This document shows positions 1 through 8,286 of a stretch of DNA of 64,000 bases, piece by piece; the stretch's first letter is position 1; each line of letters begins with the position of its first letter. A program made the position numbers and the translations under genes. The notes below the pieces were generated by a model. It saw only the letters and a list, made by a program, of their open reading frames with translations. It did no database searches and was not told where the DNA came from. Origin of the DNA: Nocardia rhizosphaerihabitans (lineage in GTDB: Bacteria > Actinomycetota > Actinomycetes > Mycobacteriales > Mycobacteriaceae); NCBI RefSeq assembly GCF_014646295.1, contig NZ_BMNE01000006.1:372001-436000 (forward strand), read 5' to 3'.

Positions 1-612
1 TGGATCGGCCGGTTGATCGCGGGGGCGGTACTGATGGCGCTGGTACTGGTCGCCGGGACGGCCGTGCGGGTGTGGCAGGTCGCGCGGATCGACGACTACA
101 GCAACGCCGACGCGATCGTGGTGCTCGGCGCCGCGCAATACTCGGGCACGCCGTCGTCGGTGTTCGAGGCGCGGCTGTACCAGGCGTGGCGGCTCTACGA
201 GGCGGGCGTGGCGCCGCGGGTGATCACCGTCGGCGGCAAGCAGGAGGGCGACCTCTACACCGAGGCCGCCTCGGGCAAGTGGTACCTCGAGGACAAGGGC
301 GTGCCGAGCGAGGACATCCTCGCGGTGGAGACCGGCTCGGACACCCTGCGCAGCGTCGAAGCGGTGGCGACCGAGATGCAGGAGCGCGGGATGTCATCGG
401 CCGTACTCGTCAGCGATCCGTGGCATTCACTGCGGACCAGGACGATGGCTCGCGACGCCGGACTGGCCGCGTGGACCGCACCGACCCGCACCGGACCGGC
501 GGTCTACACCAGGGAGTCGCAGTTCCACGGCATCGCCCGCGAGACCGGCGCGCTGCTCTGGTACCAGCTCACCCATTTCTCGGCAGATTTCTCTTACACG
601 GCGGGACAGTGA
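1..612 (+). CDS. YdcF/ElyC-type DUF218 membrane-anchored protein, 5' end possibly outside window
   Basis: The reading frame is open to the left edge, so the true start may lie outside; a TTG at 13 is the first usable start inside. A hydrophobic N-terminal helix (AGAVLMALVLVAGTAV) is followed by the DUF218 fold: ADAIVVLG near the start, GGKQ in the middle, then a late SDPWHSLR segment typical of the family. Family members (YdcF, SanA, ElyC) are linked to envelope and polysaccharide metabolism, but the reaction is not established. The gene stops six bases before dgt and is probably co-transcribed with it. A second DUF218 protein lies at 36870. Confidence 0.85.
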   Translation, partial: WIGRLIAGAVLMALVLVAGTAVRVWQVARIDDYSNADAIVVLGAAQYSGTPSSVFEARLYQAWRLYEAGVAPRVITVGGKQEGDLYTEAASGKWYLEDKGVPSEDILAVETGSDTLRSVEAVATEMQERGMSSAVLVSDPWHSLRTRTMARDAGLAAWTAPTRTGPAVYTRESQFHGIARETGALLWYQLTHFSADFSYTAGQ

Positions 613-618
613 GATTCG

Positions 619-1872
619 ATGACCGACAGCTACATCCCGCACGACCGGGAACGGATGGTCCACGAGCCGGGCAAGACCGCCTGGCCGGGCGCCGCGGGCA
701 AGGGCCACCGCAGTGAGTTCTCCCGCGACCGGGCCCGCGTCCTGCATTCGGCTGCCCTGCGCCGCCTCGCCGACAAGACCCAGGTCATGGGCCCGCGCGA
801 GGGCGACACCCCGCGCACCCGCCTCACCCATTCGCTCGAGGTCGCCCAGATCGGCCGCAGCATCGCCGACGGTCTCGGCGCCGACCCGGATCTCGTCGAC
901 CTGGCCGGCCTCGCCCACGACATCGGCCACCCGCCCTACGGCCACAACGGCGAACGCGCCCTCGACGAATTCGCCGACGAATACGGCGGTTTCGAGGGCA
1001 ACGCGCAGAACCTGCGCATCCTGACCCGCCTCGAACCGAAGGTCGTCGACCAGGCCGGGGAAAGCGCAGGCCTCAACCTGACCCGCGCCGCGCTGGACGC
1101 GACCCTCAAATACCCCTGGGGCAGAAGCGGTTCGGGCACCAAGTTCGGCGCCTACGAGGACGACCTCGAGCGCCTGGCCTGGGTCCGCAAGGACGCGCCC
1201 GACCGCAAGCAGAGCCTGGAATGCCAGATCATGGACTGGTCCGACGACGTCGCCTACTCGGTGCACGACGTCGAGGACGGCGTGATCGTCGGCCGGATCG
1301 ACCTGCGTGCCCTGGCCGATCCGAGCGAACAGGCCGCCCTCGCCGAGCAGGGCCACGGCCAGCACCCCGACCAGTCCATCGACGCGCTCGCCGCCGCCGC
1401 GCAGCGCCTGTCCGAACTCGACGTGGTCGCCGACGCGGTGAACTACGACGGCACCTTCGCCGCCTCGGTCGCGTTGAAGCGGCTCACCAGCGAGCTGGTC
1501 GGCCGGTTCGCGACGGCCGCGATCGCCGCCACCCAGGATCACCACGGACCCGGCCCGCTGACCCGCTACGAGTCCGATCTGATCGTGCCGCCGGTCGTGG
1601 CCGCCGAGGTCGCCGTCCTCAAGACCGTCGCCCTGCGCTACGTGCGCTCCGACCGCGGCCACCTGGCCCGCCAGCAGACCCAGCGCGACCGCGTGCAGGC
1701 CGTCGCCGACCGCCTGCTCACCACCGCGCCCGCCCACCTGGACGACCAGATGCTGCCCTGGTGGAACGCCGCCACCGACGACACCGCCCGCGTGCGCGTG
1801 GTGATCGACCAGATCGCCTCCTACACCGAGAGCCGCTTCGAGCGCGTCGCCGCCTCGCTGGACTGCCGCTGA
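619..1872 (+). CDS. dgt: deoxyguanosinetriphosphate triphosphohydrolase-like HD-domain protein
   Basis: 417 residues, the usual length for the Dgt family, which hydrolyses dNTPs to the deoxynucleoside and triphosphate. HD-domain metal ligands are visible: an early histidine in RLTHSLEVAQIGRS, then the HD pair in LAHDIGHPPYGHNG (about residues 96-110), and a later aspartate in the MDWSDDVAYSVHDVEDG stretch. The ATG at 619 follows a GTGAG element. It sits directly upstream of dnaG, a widely conserved pairing in mycolic-acid actinobacteria that couples nucleotide pool control to replication priming. Confidence 0.95.
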   Translation: MTDSYIPHDRERMVHEPGKTAWPGAAGKGHRSEFSRDRARVLHSAALRRLADKTQVMGPREGDTPRTRLTHSLEVAQIGRSIADGLGADPDLVDLAGLAHDIGHPPYGHNGERALDEFADEYGGFEGNAQNLRILTRLEPKVVDQAGESAGLNLTRAALDATLKYPWGRSGSGTKFGAYEDDLERLAWVRKDAPDRKQSLECQIMDWSDDVAYSVHDVEDGVIVGRIDLRALADPSEQAALAEQGHGQHPDQSIDALAAAAQRLSELDVVADAVNYDGTFAASVALKRLTSELVGRFATAAIAATQDHHGPGPLTRYESDLIVPPVVAAEVAVLKTVALRYVRSDRGHLARQQTQRDRVQAVADRLLTTAPAHLDDQMLPWWNAATDDTARVRVVIDQIASYTESRFERVAASLDCR

Positions 1873-1897
1873 GCCGACCCGACTAGACTCACTCACC

Positions 1898-3820
1898 GTG
1901 GCCGGACGAATCCCAGATCGCGATATCGCGGCGATCCGTGAACGTGTCCGGATCGAAGATGTAGTGGGCGAATACGTCGCGCTCAAGCGCGCGGGCGCCG
2001 ACTCGATCAAGGGCCTGTGTCCGTTCCACGACGAGAAGTCGCCGTCGTTCCACGTGCGGCCCAACCACGGCCTTTTCCATTGCTTCGGCTGCGGCGAGGG
2101 CGGTGACGTCTACAAGTTCCTGCAGCAGATCGAGCACATCGGTTTCGTCGAGGCCGTCGAGCAGATGGCCGACCGGATCGGCTATCAGATCAACTACGAG
2201 GGCGGCGGCACCTCGGTCCAGCGCGATCGCGGCACCCGCTCCCGGCTGGTCGCCGCCAATGCCGCCGCGCACGAGTTCTATGTGGCACAGCTGCGCGAAC
2301 CCGAGGCCGAGACGGCCCGCAAGTACCTGACCGACCGCAACTTCGACGGCGCCGCGGCCCAGCAGTTCGGCTGCGGCTACGCGCCCGGCGGCTGGGACGT
2401 GCTCACCAAACACCTGCTGCGCAAGGGTTTCGAGTTCAAGGAACTGGAAGCGGCGGGGTTGTCCAAGCAGGGCAAGCGCGGGCCGATCGACCGGTTCCAT
2501 CGTCGGCTGCTGTGGCCGATCCGCAACCTCGGTGGCGAGGTGATCGGATTCGGCGCGCGCAAGCTCTTCGACGACGACACGATGCCCGGCAAGTACGTGA
2601 ACACGCCGGAGACGTTGCTGTACAAGAAGTCTCAGGTGCTGTTCGGGCTCGACCACGCCAAGCGCGAGATCTCCAAGGGTCACCAGGCCGTCGTCGTCGA
2701 GGGCTACACCGACGTGATGGCCATGCATCTGGCCGGAGTGAAGACCGCCGTCGCCTCCTGCGGCACCGCCTTCGGCGAGGAGCACCTGCAGGTGCTGCGC
2801 AGGCTGCTGATGGACGACAACTTCTGGCGCGGCGAGATCATCTACACCTTCGACGGTGACGCCGCGGGCCAGGCCGCGGCCTTGAAAGCCTTCAGCGGTG
2901 ACCAGCGACTGGCAGGCCAGACCTACATCGCGGTCGCGCCCGACGGTCAGGACCCGTGCGAGCTGCGTCAGCACTCCGGCGACGCCGCCGTCCGCGATCT
3001 GGTGGCGCGCCGAACCCCGCTCTACGAGTTCGTGATTCGCGGTCTGCTGGCCGAACACAACCTCGACGACGTCGAGGGCCGTGTCGAGGCGTTGCGCCGG
3101 ACGGTGCCCGTGGTGGCCCAGATCAAGGACAACGCGACCCGCAAGGGGTACGCCACCAAACTGGCAGGCTGGGTCGGCTGGGACGACATCCAGCTCGTCG
3201 TGCGCCGGGTGGGCGAGGAAGCCAAGAAGAACCGGATGGGCGCCACACCCACCACCGGAAAGTCCGGCGCCGCAGCGCTTCCCGCGGCGCGCGTGGCGGA
3301 GAGCTCCTCGGTCCGCCCCGCCCCGAATGACCCGGTGCTGTTCGCCCAGCGTCAATCCCTCAGCGCCGCACTGCAATATCCCGGTATCGCGGGCGCGGCC
3401 TTCGACGCCATCGACACCGCCGCGTTCACCCACCCCGCTTACGTCGCCGTCCGCATCATGATCGCGAAGGCGGGCGGCACCGCGGTCGGCCTCAGCGGCG
3501 CCGAATGGGTGGCCGCCGTCTCCGACCACACCGACGACCTGATGATCCGCGCCCTCGTCTCCGAACTGGCCAACGAACAGCTGCCGGTGCGCTCCCAGAA
3601 CGACATCCCGCGCTTCATCACCGGCATCCTCGCGCGCACCCAGGAAGCCTGGGTCGGCAGGCAGATCGCCGAGCTGAAATCGAAGCTGCAGCGACTGTCG
3701 GCCAGCGAGGAGCCCGACACCTACATGGCCCTGTTCGGCGACCTGGTGGCGCTCGAGCAGTACCGCAAGAGCCTCGCCGCCCAGGCGATGGGCAACGAGG
3801 GCTACGCGGCGGGCGCCTGA
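1898..3820 (+). CDS. dnaG: DNA primase
   Basis: 640-residue bacterial primase that makes RNA primers for the replisome. The N-terminal zinc-binding domain shows Cys41, His44, Cys62 and Cys65 (CPFH and CFGC). The catalytic core carries the Toprim signature VVVEGYTDVMAMH and the acidic FDGDAAGQ motif. The C-terminal part is the helicase-binding region. GTG start at 1898, 25 bases after dgt. Length and motif order are normal, so it should be functional. Confidence 0.98.
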   Translation: MAGRIPDRDIAAIRERVRIEDVVGEYVALKRAGADSIKGLCPFHDEKSPSFHVRPNHGLFHCFGCGEGGDVYKFLQQIEHIGFVEAVEQMADRIGYQINYEGGGTSVQRDRGTRSRLVAANAAAHEFYVAQLREPEAETARKYLTDRNFDGAAAQQFGCGYAPGGWDVLTKHLLRKGFEFKELEAAGLSKQGKRGPIDRFHRRLLWPIRNLGGEVIGFGARKLFDDDTMPGKYVNTPETLLYKKSQVLFGLDHAKREISKGHQAVVVEGYTDVMAMHLAGVKTAVASCGTAFGEEHLQVLRRLLMDDNFWRGEIIYTFDGDAAGQAAALKAFSGDQRLAGQTYIAVAPDGQDPCELRQHSGDAAVRDLVARRTPLYEFVIRGLLAEHNLDDVEGRVEALRRTVPVVAQIKDNATRKGYATKLAGWVGWDDIQLVVRRVGEEAKKNRMGATPTTGKSGAAALPAARVAESSSVRPAPNDPVLFAQRQSLSAALQYPGIAGAAFDAIDTAAFTHPAYVAVRIMIAKAGGTAVGLSGAEWVAAVSDHTDDLMIRALVSELANEQLPVRSQNDIPRFITGILARTQEAWVGRQIAELKSKLQRLSASEEPDTYMALFGDLVALEQYRKSLAAQAMGNEGYAAGA

Positions 3821-3821
3821 G

Positions 3822-4082
3822 TCAGCGACGCAGCTGGTTGTTGCGCAGCTGGTCGTGCGGGATCAGCACCGTGGTGCGCTCGTCGATCGGCTCCATCGGC
3901 TCCAGCTTCGGCTGCGTGCTCAACTTGTCCGACAGCTTCTGCCGGCCCACCGACACCAGCTTCTTCGTCACCGGACTCCCCGTGACCGCCCGCGTCGCCG
4001 CACTGATCTGCTCGTAGCGCGCGCGCCCGGCCTTGGTGCCCAGCACATATCCGGCCGCTACGCCGATGATCAACCGCAGCAT
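3822..4082 (-). CDS. small conserved protein with one N-terminal hydrophobic segment, convergent with dnaG
   Basis: 86 residues from an ATG at 4082, chosen because GGGAGGAG lies nine bases upstream; longer in-frame starts lack such a site. The N-terminus (MLRLIIGVAAGYVLGTKAGR) is one short hydrophobic segment with a glycine pattern like YtxH-type proteins. The rest is basic and then acidic, ending in a polar tail. Its stop is one base from the dnaG stop, so the genes converge. Similar small proteins accompany dnaG in related genomes; no function is assigned. Confidence 0.75.
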   Translation of the reverse strand: MLRLIIGVAAGYVLGTKAGRARYEQISAATRAVTGSPVTKKLVSVGRQKLSDKLSTQPKLEPMEPIDERTTVLIPHDQLRNNQLRR

Positions 4083-4208
4083 CTCCTGGAGCTCCTCCCA
4101 CGTCTGTGTGCGGGCTCCATCCTGCCCCAGCCGCCCCACCCCTGTCGATCCGGCCACCCGTTGTCGGCACATCGTTGTACGCCGCATGTCCGCAGGTAGC
4201 AGCCCGAT

Positions 4209-4238
4209 TTGGGAACCTGCGATGCCATGCGCTAAAGT
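4209..4238 (+). promoter_or_regulatory. possible promoter for tRNA-Asn
   Basis: TTGGGA at 4209-4214 and TAAAGT at 4233-4238 are separated by 18 bases and lie about 55 bases before the mature tRNA. This is a reasonable sigma-70-like pair, but not an exact consensus. Confidence 0.35.
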
Positions 4239-4293
4239 TTCATCTCGGTCAGCCCGCCAAGGCAGACCGCCTGAGTCTAACGGCTCAGGGCAA

Positions 4294-4366
4294 TCCCCTA
4301 TAGCTCAATTGGCAGAGCAGCCGACTGTTAATCGGCAGGTTTCTGGTTCGAGTCCAGATGGGGGAG
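4294..4366 (+). tRNA. tRNA-Asn (anticodon GTT)
   Basis: A full cloverleaf can be drawn. Acceptor TCCCCTA (4294-4300) pairs with TGGGGGA (4359-4365). Anticodon stem GCCGA/TCGGC encloses loop CTGTTAA with anticodon GTT at 4327-4329. T stem TCTGG/CCAGA encloses TTCGAGT. The discriminator base is G, and the CCA end is not fully encoded (GCA follows). The 3' half is duplicated at 9284-9322, so this gene is the probable integration site of a genomic element. Confidence 0.97.
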
Positions 4367-4370
4367 CAGA

Positions 4371-4414
4371 AAAGGCCCCTTATCAGCACCGAAGTGCGAC
4401 GGTAAGGGGCCTTT
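4371..4414 (+). terminator. hairpin terminator downstream of tRNA-Asn
   Basis: AAAGGCCCCTTA (4371-4382) is exactly complementary to TAAGGGGCCTTT (4403-4414), with a 20-base loop. It sits four bases after the tRNA and ends in a short T tract. Confidence 0.8.
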
Positions 4415-4473
4415 CTCGTACCATCAAGCGCCATAGTTCCGGAAGGACTCCGAAACGCCCCGCGTCGGAATGG

Positions 4474-5328
4474 CTACGTGCCGAGTCCGCCGGCTGAGCT
4501 GGTCGCCCAGGTCTGTTGTGGCTGCCATCCGGGGCCCCGGAACAGGTAGCCGAGCTTGTCCGAGGGTTTCTCCGCGTTCTTGACGTCCTGCCAGATCGCG
4601 ACTATCTCGCGGGCGTTGATCTTTGCGATGTTGTAGGTGTCGACGTTCTTGGTGAGGCCGTAGATCGCCCGCTTGCCCTCCGGCTCGAAGGTGCCGAAGA
4701 TTCGGTCCCAGATGATGAGCACGCCACCGTAGTTGCGGTCGAGGTATTCGGTGTTGGAGCCGTGGTGCACGCGGTGGTGGCTCGGCGTGTTGAACACGAA
4801 TTCGACAGGCGCCCACAGTTTGTCCATGACCTCGGTGTGGATGCCGAACTGGTACAGCAGGTTGATCGCGTAGGAGGCGGCGATGATCCTGCCATCGATT
4901 CCCGACAGTGCCAGTGGTACAAGGAACGGCAGGGACGTGACAACCAGCCAAGGCGTACGGAGTGCCGTGGTGAGGTTGAAGCTCTCGCTCGAGTGGTGCA
5001 CGACGTGGACCGACCAGAACACCCGGATCTCGTGGTGCGCGCGGTGAAACCAGTAGTAGGCGAAGTCGACCCCGATCAGTGCTACGGCCCACGCTGCCCA
5101 CCCCTCGAGGTGCCACGGCACCAGCGAAGAAACAGACGCGAAGATCGCGAGTTCCGCCAGCGCCCAGGGAATGTTGAGGAGTTGGTACCCCAGACCGGCG
5201 ACGATGGAGGTGGCTGAGTCACGGTAGTCGTAAGGCTTGCCGTGACGCTTCAGATACACGAACTCCGCCGCAACGGCGACGATGAAGACCGGAATTGCCA
5301 GCCAGATCAGCATGGTCGAGACATCCAT
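4474..5328 (-). CDS. sterol desaturase / fatty acid hydroxylase superfamily membrane enzyme
   Basis: 284 residues from the ATG at 5328, preceded by GGGAGAAG; a longer upstream frame has no good ribosome site. Four or so hydrophobic helices enclose the three histidine clusters of non-haem diiron membrane hydroxylases: HRAHH (residues 95-99), HVVHH (108-112) and HRVHH further on. Such enzymes oxidise sterols, carotenoids or acyl chains at the membrane; the substrate here is unknown. It is the first gene inside the tRNA-Asn-bounded segment and reads back toward the tRNA. Confidence 0.88.
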   Translation of the reverse strand: MDVSTMLIWLAIPVFIVAVAAEFVYLKRHGKPYDYRDSATSIVAGLGYQLLNIPWALAELAIFASVSSLVPWHLEGWAAWAVALIGVDFAYYWFHRAHHEIRVFWSVHVVHHSSESFNLTTALRTPWLVVTSLPFLVPLALSGIDGRIIAASYAINLLYQFGIHTEVMDKLWAPVEFVFNTPSHHRVHHGSNTEYLDRNYGGVLIIWDRIFGTFEPEGKRAIYGLTKNVDTYNIAKINAREIVAIWQDVKNAEKPSDKLGYLFRGPGWQPQQTWATSSAGGLGT

Positions 5329-5470
5329 CACTTCTCCCGCCACGTCTTGCCGGTCGATTGCGTGCCGCCCATATGTAAGACCATCGTTCGGAGCGGCACT
5401 CTGTACCAGGGACCCAAGGTGTGGCTGATCGCCACCCCCCCGGGAGCCTGCTGCGGAATACTGCGATGGC

Positions 5471-5878
5471 ATGAGCTTCACGGATGCCGAACTCGACTAT
5501 CTCCGGTCGCAGCCGCTGGCCCGCCTCGCCACCCGCGCCGCCGACGGGCAACCGGACGTCGTTCCGGTCGCCTACGAGTTCGACGGCACCTACTTCTGGG
5601 TCGGCGGTGCAGCGTCCTTCCCCCGTACCCGCAAGGCCCGCAATGTCGCTGCGGGCAACGTCGAGGTGGCACTGGTAATCGACGACCTGGTCTCGCTCGA
5701 CCCGTTCATCGCGCGCGGCGTGCGTGTCTACGGTCATGCCGAACCGCCCGTCGAACGGACGGGCATCGTGGGTCCCGGCTACTACCTGCGAATCACACCG
5801 ACACAGTCCTGGAGCTGGAATCTGGCCGGTGAGCCGGCCGGTGACCAGTGGTACGACACCCGCCACGCCCGGCACTGA
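5471..5878 (+). CDS. PPOX-class F420-dependent oxidoreductase family protein
   Basis: 135 residues of the pyridoxamine 5'-phosphate oxidase-like split beta-barrel. The N-terminus LDYLRSQPLARLAT and the PDVVPVAYEFDG strand pair match the short actinobacterial PPOX group typified by MSMEG_5819-like proteins, which bind F420 or a flavin. Substrate unknown. The start is the ATG at 5471. It is divergent from the sterol-desaturase-like gene across about 140 bases that must contain both promoters. Confidence 0.8.
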   Translation: MSFTDAELDYLRSQPLARLATRAADGQPDVVPVAYEFDGTYFWVGGAASFPRTRKARNVAAGNVEVALVIDDLVSLDPFIARGVRVYGHAEPPVERTGIVGPGYYLRITPTQSWSWNLAGEPAGDQWYDTRHARH

Positions 5879-6082
5879 CGACCCTTCGACGAACACCGTG
5901 ACGAAGGATGCCCTCGCACGGATGCAGGTCAATGTGGGTTTCGGCAGTCTCGCTGTGCCCTCGGCGGACCGTCCAGACGTCCATGACCGCCAGACGGATC
6001 GGGCCTGACGCGTTCGAGCACGACCTGACAATCGACGCGTCTGGACTCACGGATTCTCCTGAGGGGTACCAGCCGAACCATG

Positions 6083-6134
6083 CGTCAACTAGTAGTTGAC
6101 GATAGGGCGTGCGTCAACTACTAGTTGACGCACG
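6083..6134. promoter_or_regulatory. two tandem perfect palindromes, probable repressor operators
   Basis: CGTCAACTA-G-TAGTTGACG occupies 6083-6101. A longer copy with the same core and 13-base arms occupies 6108-6134. Both share the half-site GTCAACTA around a single central base, and centre-to-centre spacing is 29 bases. They lie 54 bases before the start of the FAD monooxygenase gene. Tandem TetR- or MarR-like sites of this kind usually mark a tightly repressed promoter. The remainder of 5879-6187 shows no convincing gene. Confidence 0.75.
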
Positions 6135-6187
6135 GCGATAGTTCGTGAGTGGTTGTCGCCGACAGCACATCGAATCGAGGAGTCGCA

Positions 6188-7396
6188 ATGGAAGCCTTCG
6201 ACAGCGCTGAGCGCCGGCAAGCCGAGTCATCGGGCAGGCGGGCGACGGTCATCGGCGCAGGGATCGCCGGGTTGGCTGCCGCGTTGCGATTGCGTCGGCA
6301 GGGCTGGGACGTCGTCGTGGTCGAACGCGCGCCCAGTCGCCGCAGTAGCGGCTACCTGGTGAACCTGCACGGACCCGGATATGCCGCTGCCGAGCGGCTC
6401 GGGCTGCTCCGGGCGTTGACCCCGCGCGATATCGGCTTCTTCACCTCGGTCCTCGTCCACGCCGACGGCCGGGAGAAACTCAGGATTCCCGCCGCTGTCA
6501 CCGAGGCCGCTGTCGGGAACCGGGCCTTGAGCTTGTTCCGCGGCGATGTGGAATCGGCACTGTACGACGCCGTCGCCGAGTTCGCCGATATCCGTTTCGG
6601 CACTACGGTGCGGGCCATTACCCAGACCCCCGGGGAGGTCGAAGTCACCCTCAGCGACGACACCCACCTCCGCACCGAACTCCTCGTCGGCGCAGACGGC
6701 GTGCACTCCCGGGTTCGAGAGCTCGTATTCGGTGCCGAGTCCGAGTATTTCGTGGACCTGGGCCATATGGTCGGCGCATTTCCGCTGGAGACATCTCCCG
6801 CCCACATGCCCGACGGTGTCGGCACCACGTATATCGGTCCCGGGCGCACGGCCGCGGTGATGAACCTGGGACCGGGAAGGTCCTCGGCGTTCTTCGCCTA
6901 CCGCTGCCTCGACCCTGACGCCGAGCTCGCTCTCGGCGCCGCACCCGCCCTCACCCGAGCGTTCGGGGATCTCGGCGGCGGTGTCGCCGACGCGCTCCGT
7001 CAGCTCGACGCCGAGCCCGGCACCGCCTACTTCGATTCGGTCGGCCAGATCGTGATGGACCGCTGGAGCCAGGGCCGAGTCGTCCTGCTCGGCGACGCGG
7101 CCTGGTGCGTAACGGTATTCGCCGGTTACGGCGCCGCCCTCGCTCTCGACGGCGCCGACCGGCTCGGCACCGCGCTGGCGGCACACGGCGACGACATTCC
7201 CGCCGCCCTCGACGCCTGGGAGGCGACGTTGCGCCCGGAGGTGACCAAGCGACAGGCGTTGGCGCGGAAGGGAATCAGCCGATTCGCCCCGCCGTCACGC
7301 GCACATGTGTGGGCGGGCGAACTGATGCTCCGCGCAATCCAGCTCCCCGGCATCCGCGGCCTGGTCCGACGCTCCATCCAACGCGCCAACAACTAG
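6188..7396 (+). CDS. FAD-dependent monooxygenase (aromatic hydroxylase / TetX-like)
   Basis: 402 residues from the ATG at 6188, six bases after GAGGAG. The N-terminal Rossmann FAD motif is GAGIAGLAAALRLRRQGWDVVVVER. The mid-protein LLVGADGVHSRVRE is the DG motif of class A flavin monooxygenases, and VVLLGDAAWCVTVFAGYGAALALDGA is the GD motif. Such enzymes hydroxylate small aromatics, polyketides or antibiotics using NAD(P)H and oxygen. Two strong palindromes upstream suggest ligand-responsive control, but no repressor gene is adjacent. Confidence 0.9.
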   Translation: MEAFDSAERRQAESSGRRATVIGAGIAGLAAALRLRRQGWDVVVVERAPSRRSSGYLVNLHGPGYAAAERLGLLRALTPRDIGFFTSVLVHADGREKLRIPAAVTEAAVGNRALSLFRGDVESALYDAVAEFADIRFGTTVRAITQTPGEVEVTLSDDTHLRTELLVGADGVHSRVRELVFGAESEYFVDLGHMVGAFPLETSPAHMPDGVGTTYIGPGRTAAVMNLGPGRSSAFFAYRCLDPDAELALGAAPALTRAFGDLGGGVADALRQLDAEPGTAYFDSVGQIVMDRWSQGRVVLLGDAAWCVTVFAGYGAALALDGADRLGTALAAHGDDIPAALDAWEATLRPEVTKRQALARKGISRFAPPSRAHVWAGELMLRAIQLPGIRGLVRRSIQRANN

Positions 7397-7601
7397 CCGC
7401 CAGTTCCGCTGATCGGCCGGGCTCAGCGGACGGCACGGTTGGTGTGCTCTGCACCAGCCGGGCGGTCGGCCTTCGACCGGGTGCGCAGATCGAGGCGATG
7501 GAAGCCGACTGGGCATTGGGTGCGGATGCCGTTTGGTGCGGTGCCTGTCGAACACATCTGAATGCCGAGCGGCCCCGAGCTGGCCTGGTGGGCAGGGTTG
7601 T

Positions 7602-8183
7602 TCAGGAGCTGGCTTGCTTGCGGCGCTGCCGAAGCGCGCGCATCGACACCTGCGATCCGCATCCGGGGCTGCAGTAGCGCGCCGCCCGGTTGCGGGTGCG
7701 ATCGATGAAGCCGAAGTGGCACGGCGGATTGCAGCAGGCTTTGATCCGCATCCAGTCGCCGCGCTGCGCCGTCTCGGTCACCGCGGCGAGAACAGCACCC
7801 AAAACGCCGGGGACACCGGTCGATCCGGCGCGGAGCTGCGCCGTTTCCGCAGTGACGACCGTTGTGAGCGGATAGCGAACACCGGCCTGCAGCAGATACC
7901 GCTCCGCCTCGGCGACCAAGGCGTCACCGATATCTGGATCACCCGCGTGCGTCAGCAGCACCGTGACCAGCGCGTCGCGCAGCTCACGCGCGGCCGCCGC
8001 GTCGGAGTCGGTCACCACGATGGCGGCGGCGAGCAGGCCCTGCTCGATCGCCCAGTCCGCGAATCCCGAAGCTGTGTCGAAGACCTCGACGCGCCCCGTG
8101 CCGTCGGCTCTGGTGTTGACGAACTGCAACACCAGGGCTGCGGCATCGTCGCTCCACTTCGGTGCCTCATATGTCGCCTCCAC
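7602..8183 (-). CDS. CGNR-type zinc finger protein with ABATE-like N-terminal domain
   Basis: 193 residues. The N-terminal two thirds is helical and resembles the ABATE stress-responsive domain (LVLQFVNTRADGTGR near the start). The C-terminus is a treble-clef-like finger: CCNPPC, then FIDRTRNRAARYCSPGC. The last motif reads GCGSQ where most relatives have CGNR. These proteins are presumed DNA-binding regulators, often divergent from an SDR or efflux gene. Here an SDR starts 101 bases away on the other strand, with an inverted repeat between them. Confidence 0.85.
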   Translation of the reverse strand: MEATYEAPKWSDDAAALVLQFVNTRADGTGRVEVFDTASGFADWAIEQGLLAAAIVVTDSDAAAARELRDALVTVLLTHAGDPDIGDALVAEAERYLLQAGVRYPLTTVVTAETAQLRAGSTGVPGVLGAVLAAVTETAQRGDWMRIKACCNPPCHFGFIDRTRNRAARYCSPGCGSQVSMRALRQRRKQASS

Positions 8184-8253
8184 TGCTTCAGGCTACCAAC
8201 ACCACACGCGGCTAGCCCGGTTGATCACAACGCTTGCGCGTGAAGCACTTGAA

Positions 8254-8286
8254 ATGTTGTGAGCTAAATGGTTACGCTCGCAACAT
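8254..8286. promoter_or_regulatory. inverted repeat between the CGNR gene and the SDR gene
   Basis: ATGTTGTGAGC (8254-8264) and GCTCGCAACAT (8276-8286) are inverted repeats with one mismatch and an 11-base spacer. The right arm overlaps the SDR start codon at 8285, so a bound protein would block both transcription and initiation. The CGNR protein is the natural candidate binder; this is inference. Confidence 0.5.

Noticed and set aside
427..2064. A 545-codon open frame on the minus strand across dgt
   Set aside because: It is antisense to the clear Dgt protein, has no family motifs and is kept open by the high GC content.
1889..3529. A 546-codon minus-strand frame across dnaG
   Set aside because: Shadow of dnaG; the composition is repetitive Gly/Ala/Val/Arg as expected for an antisense GC-rich frame.
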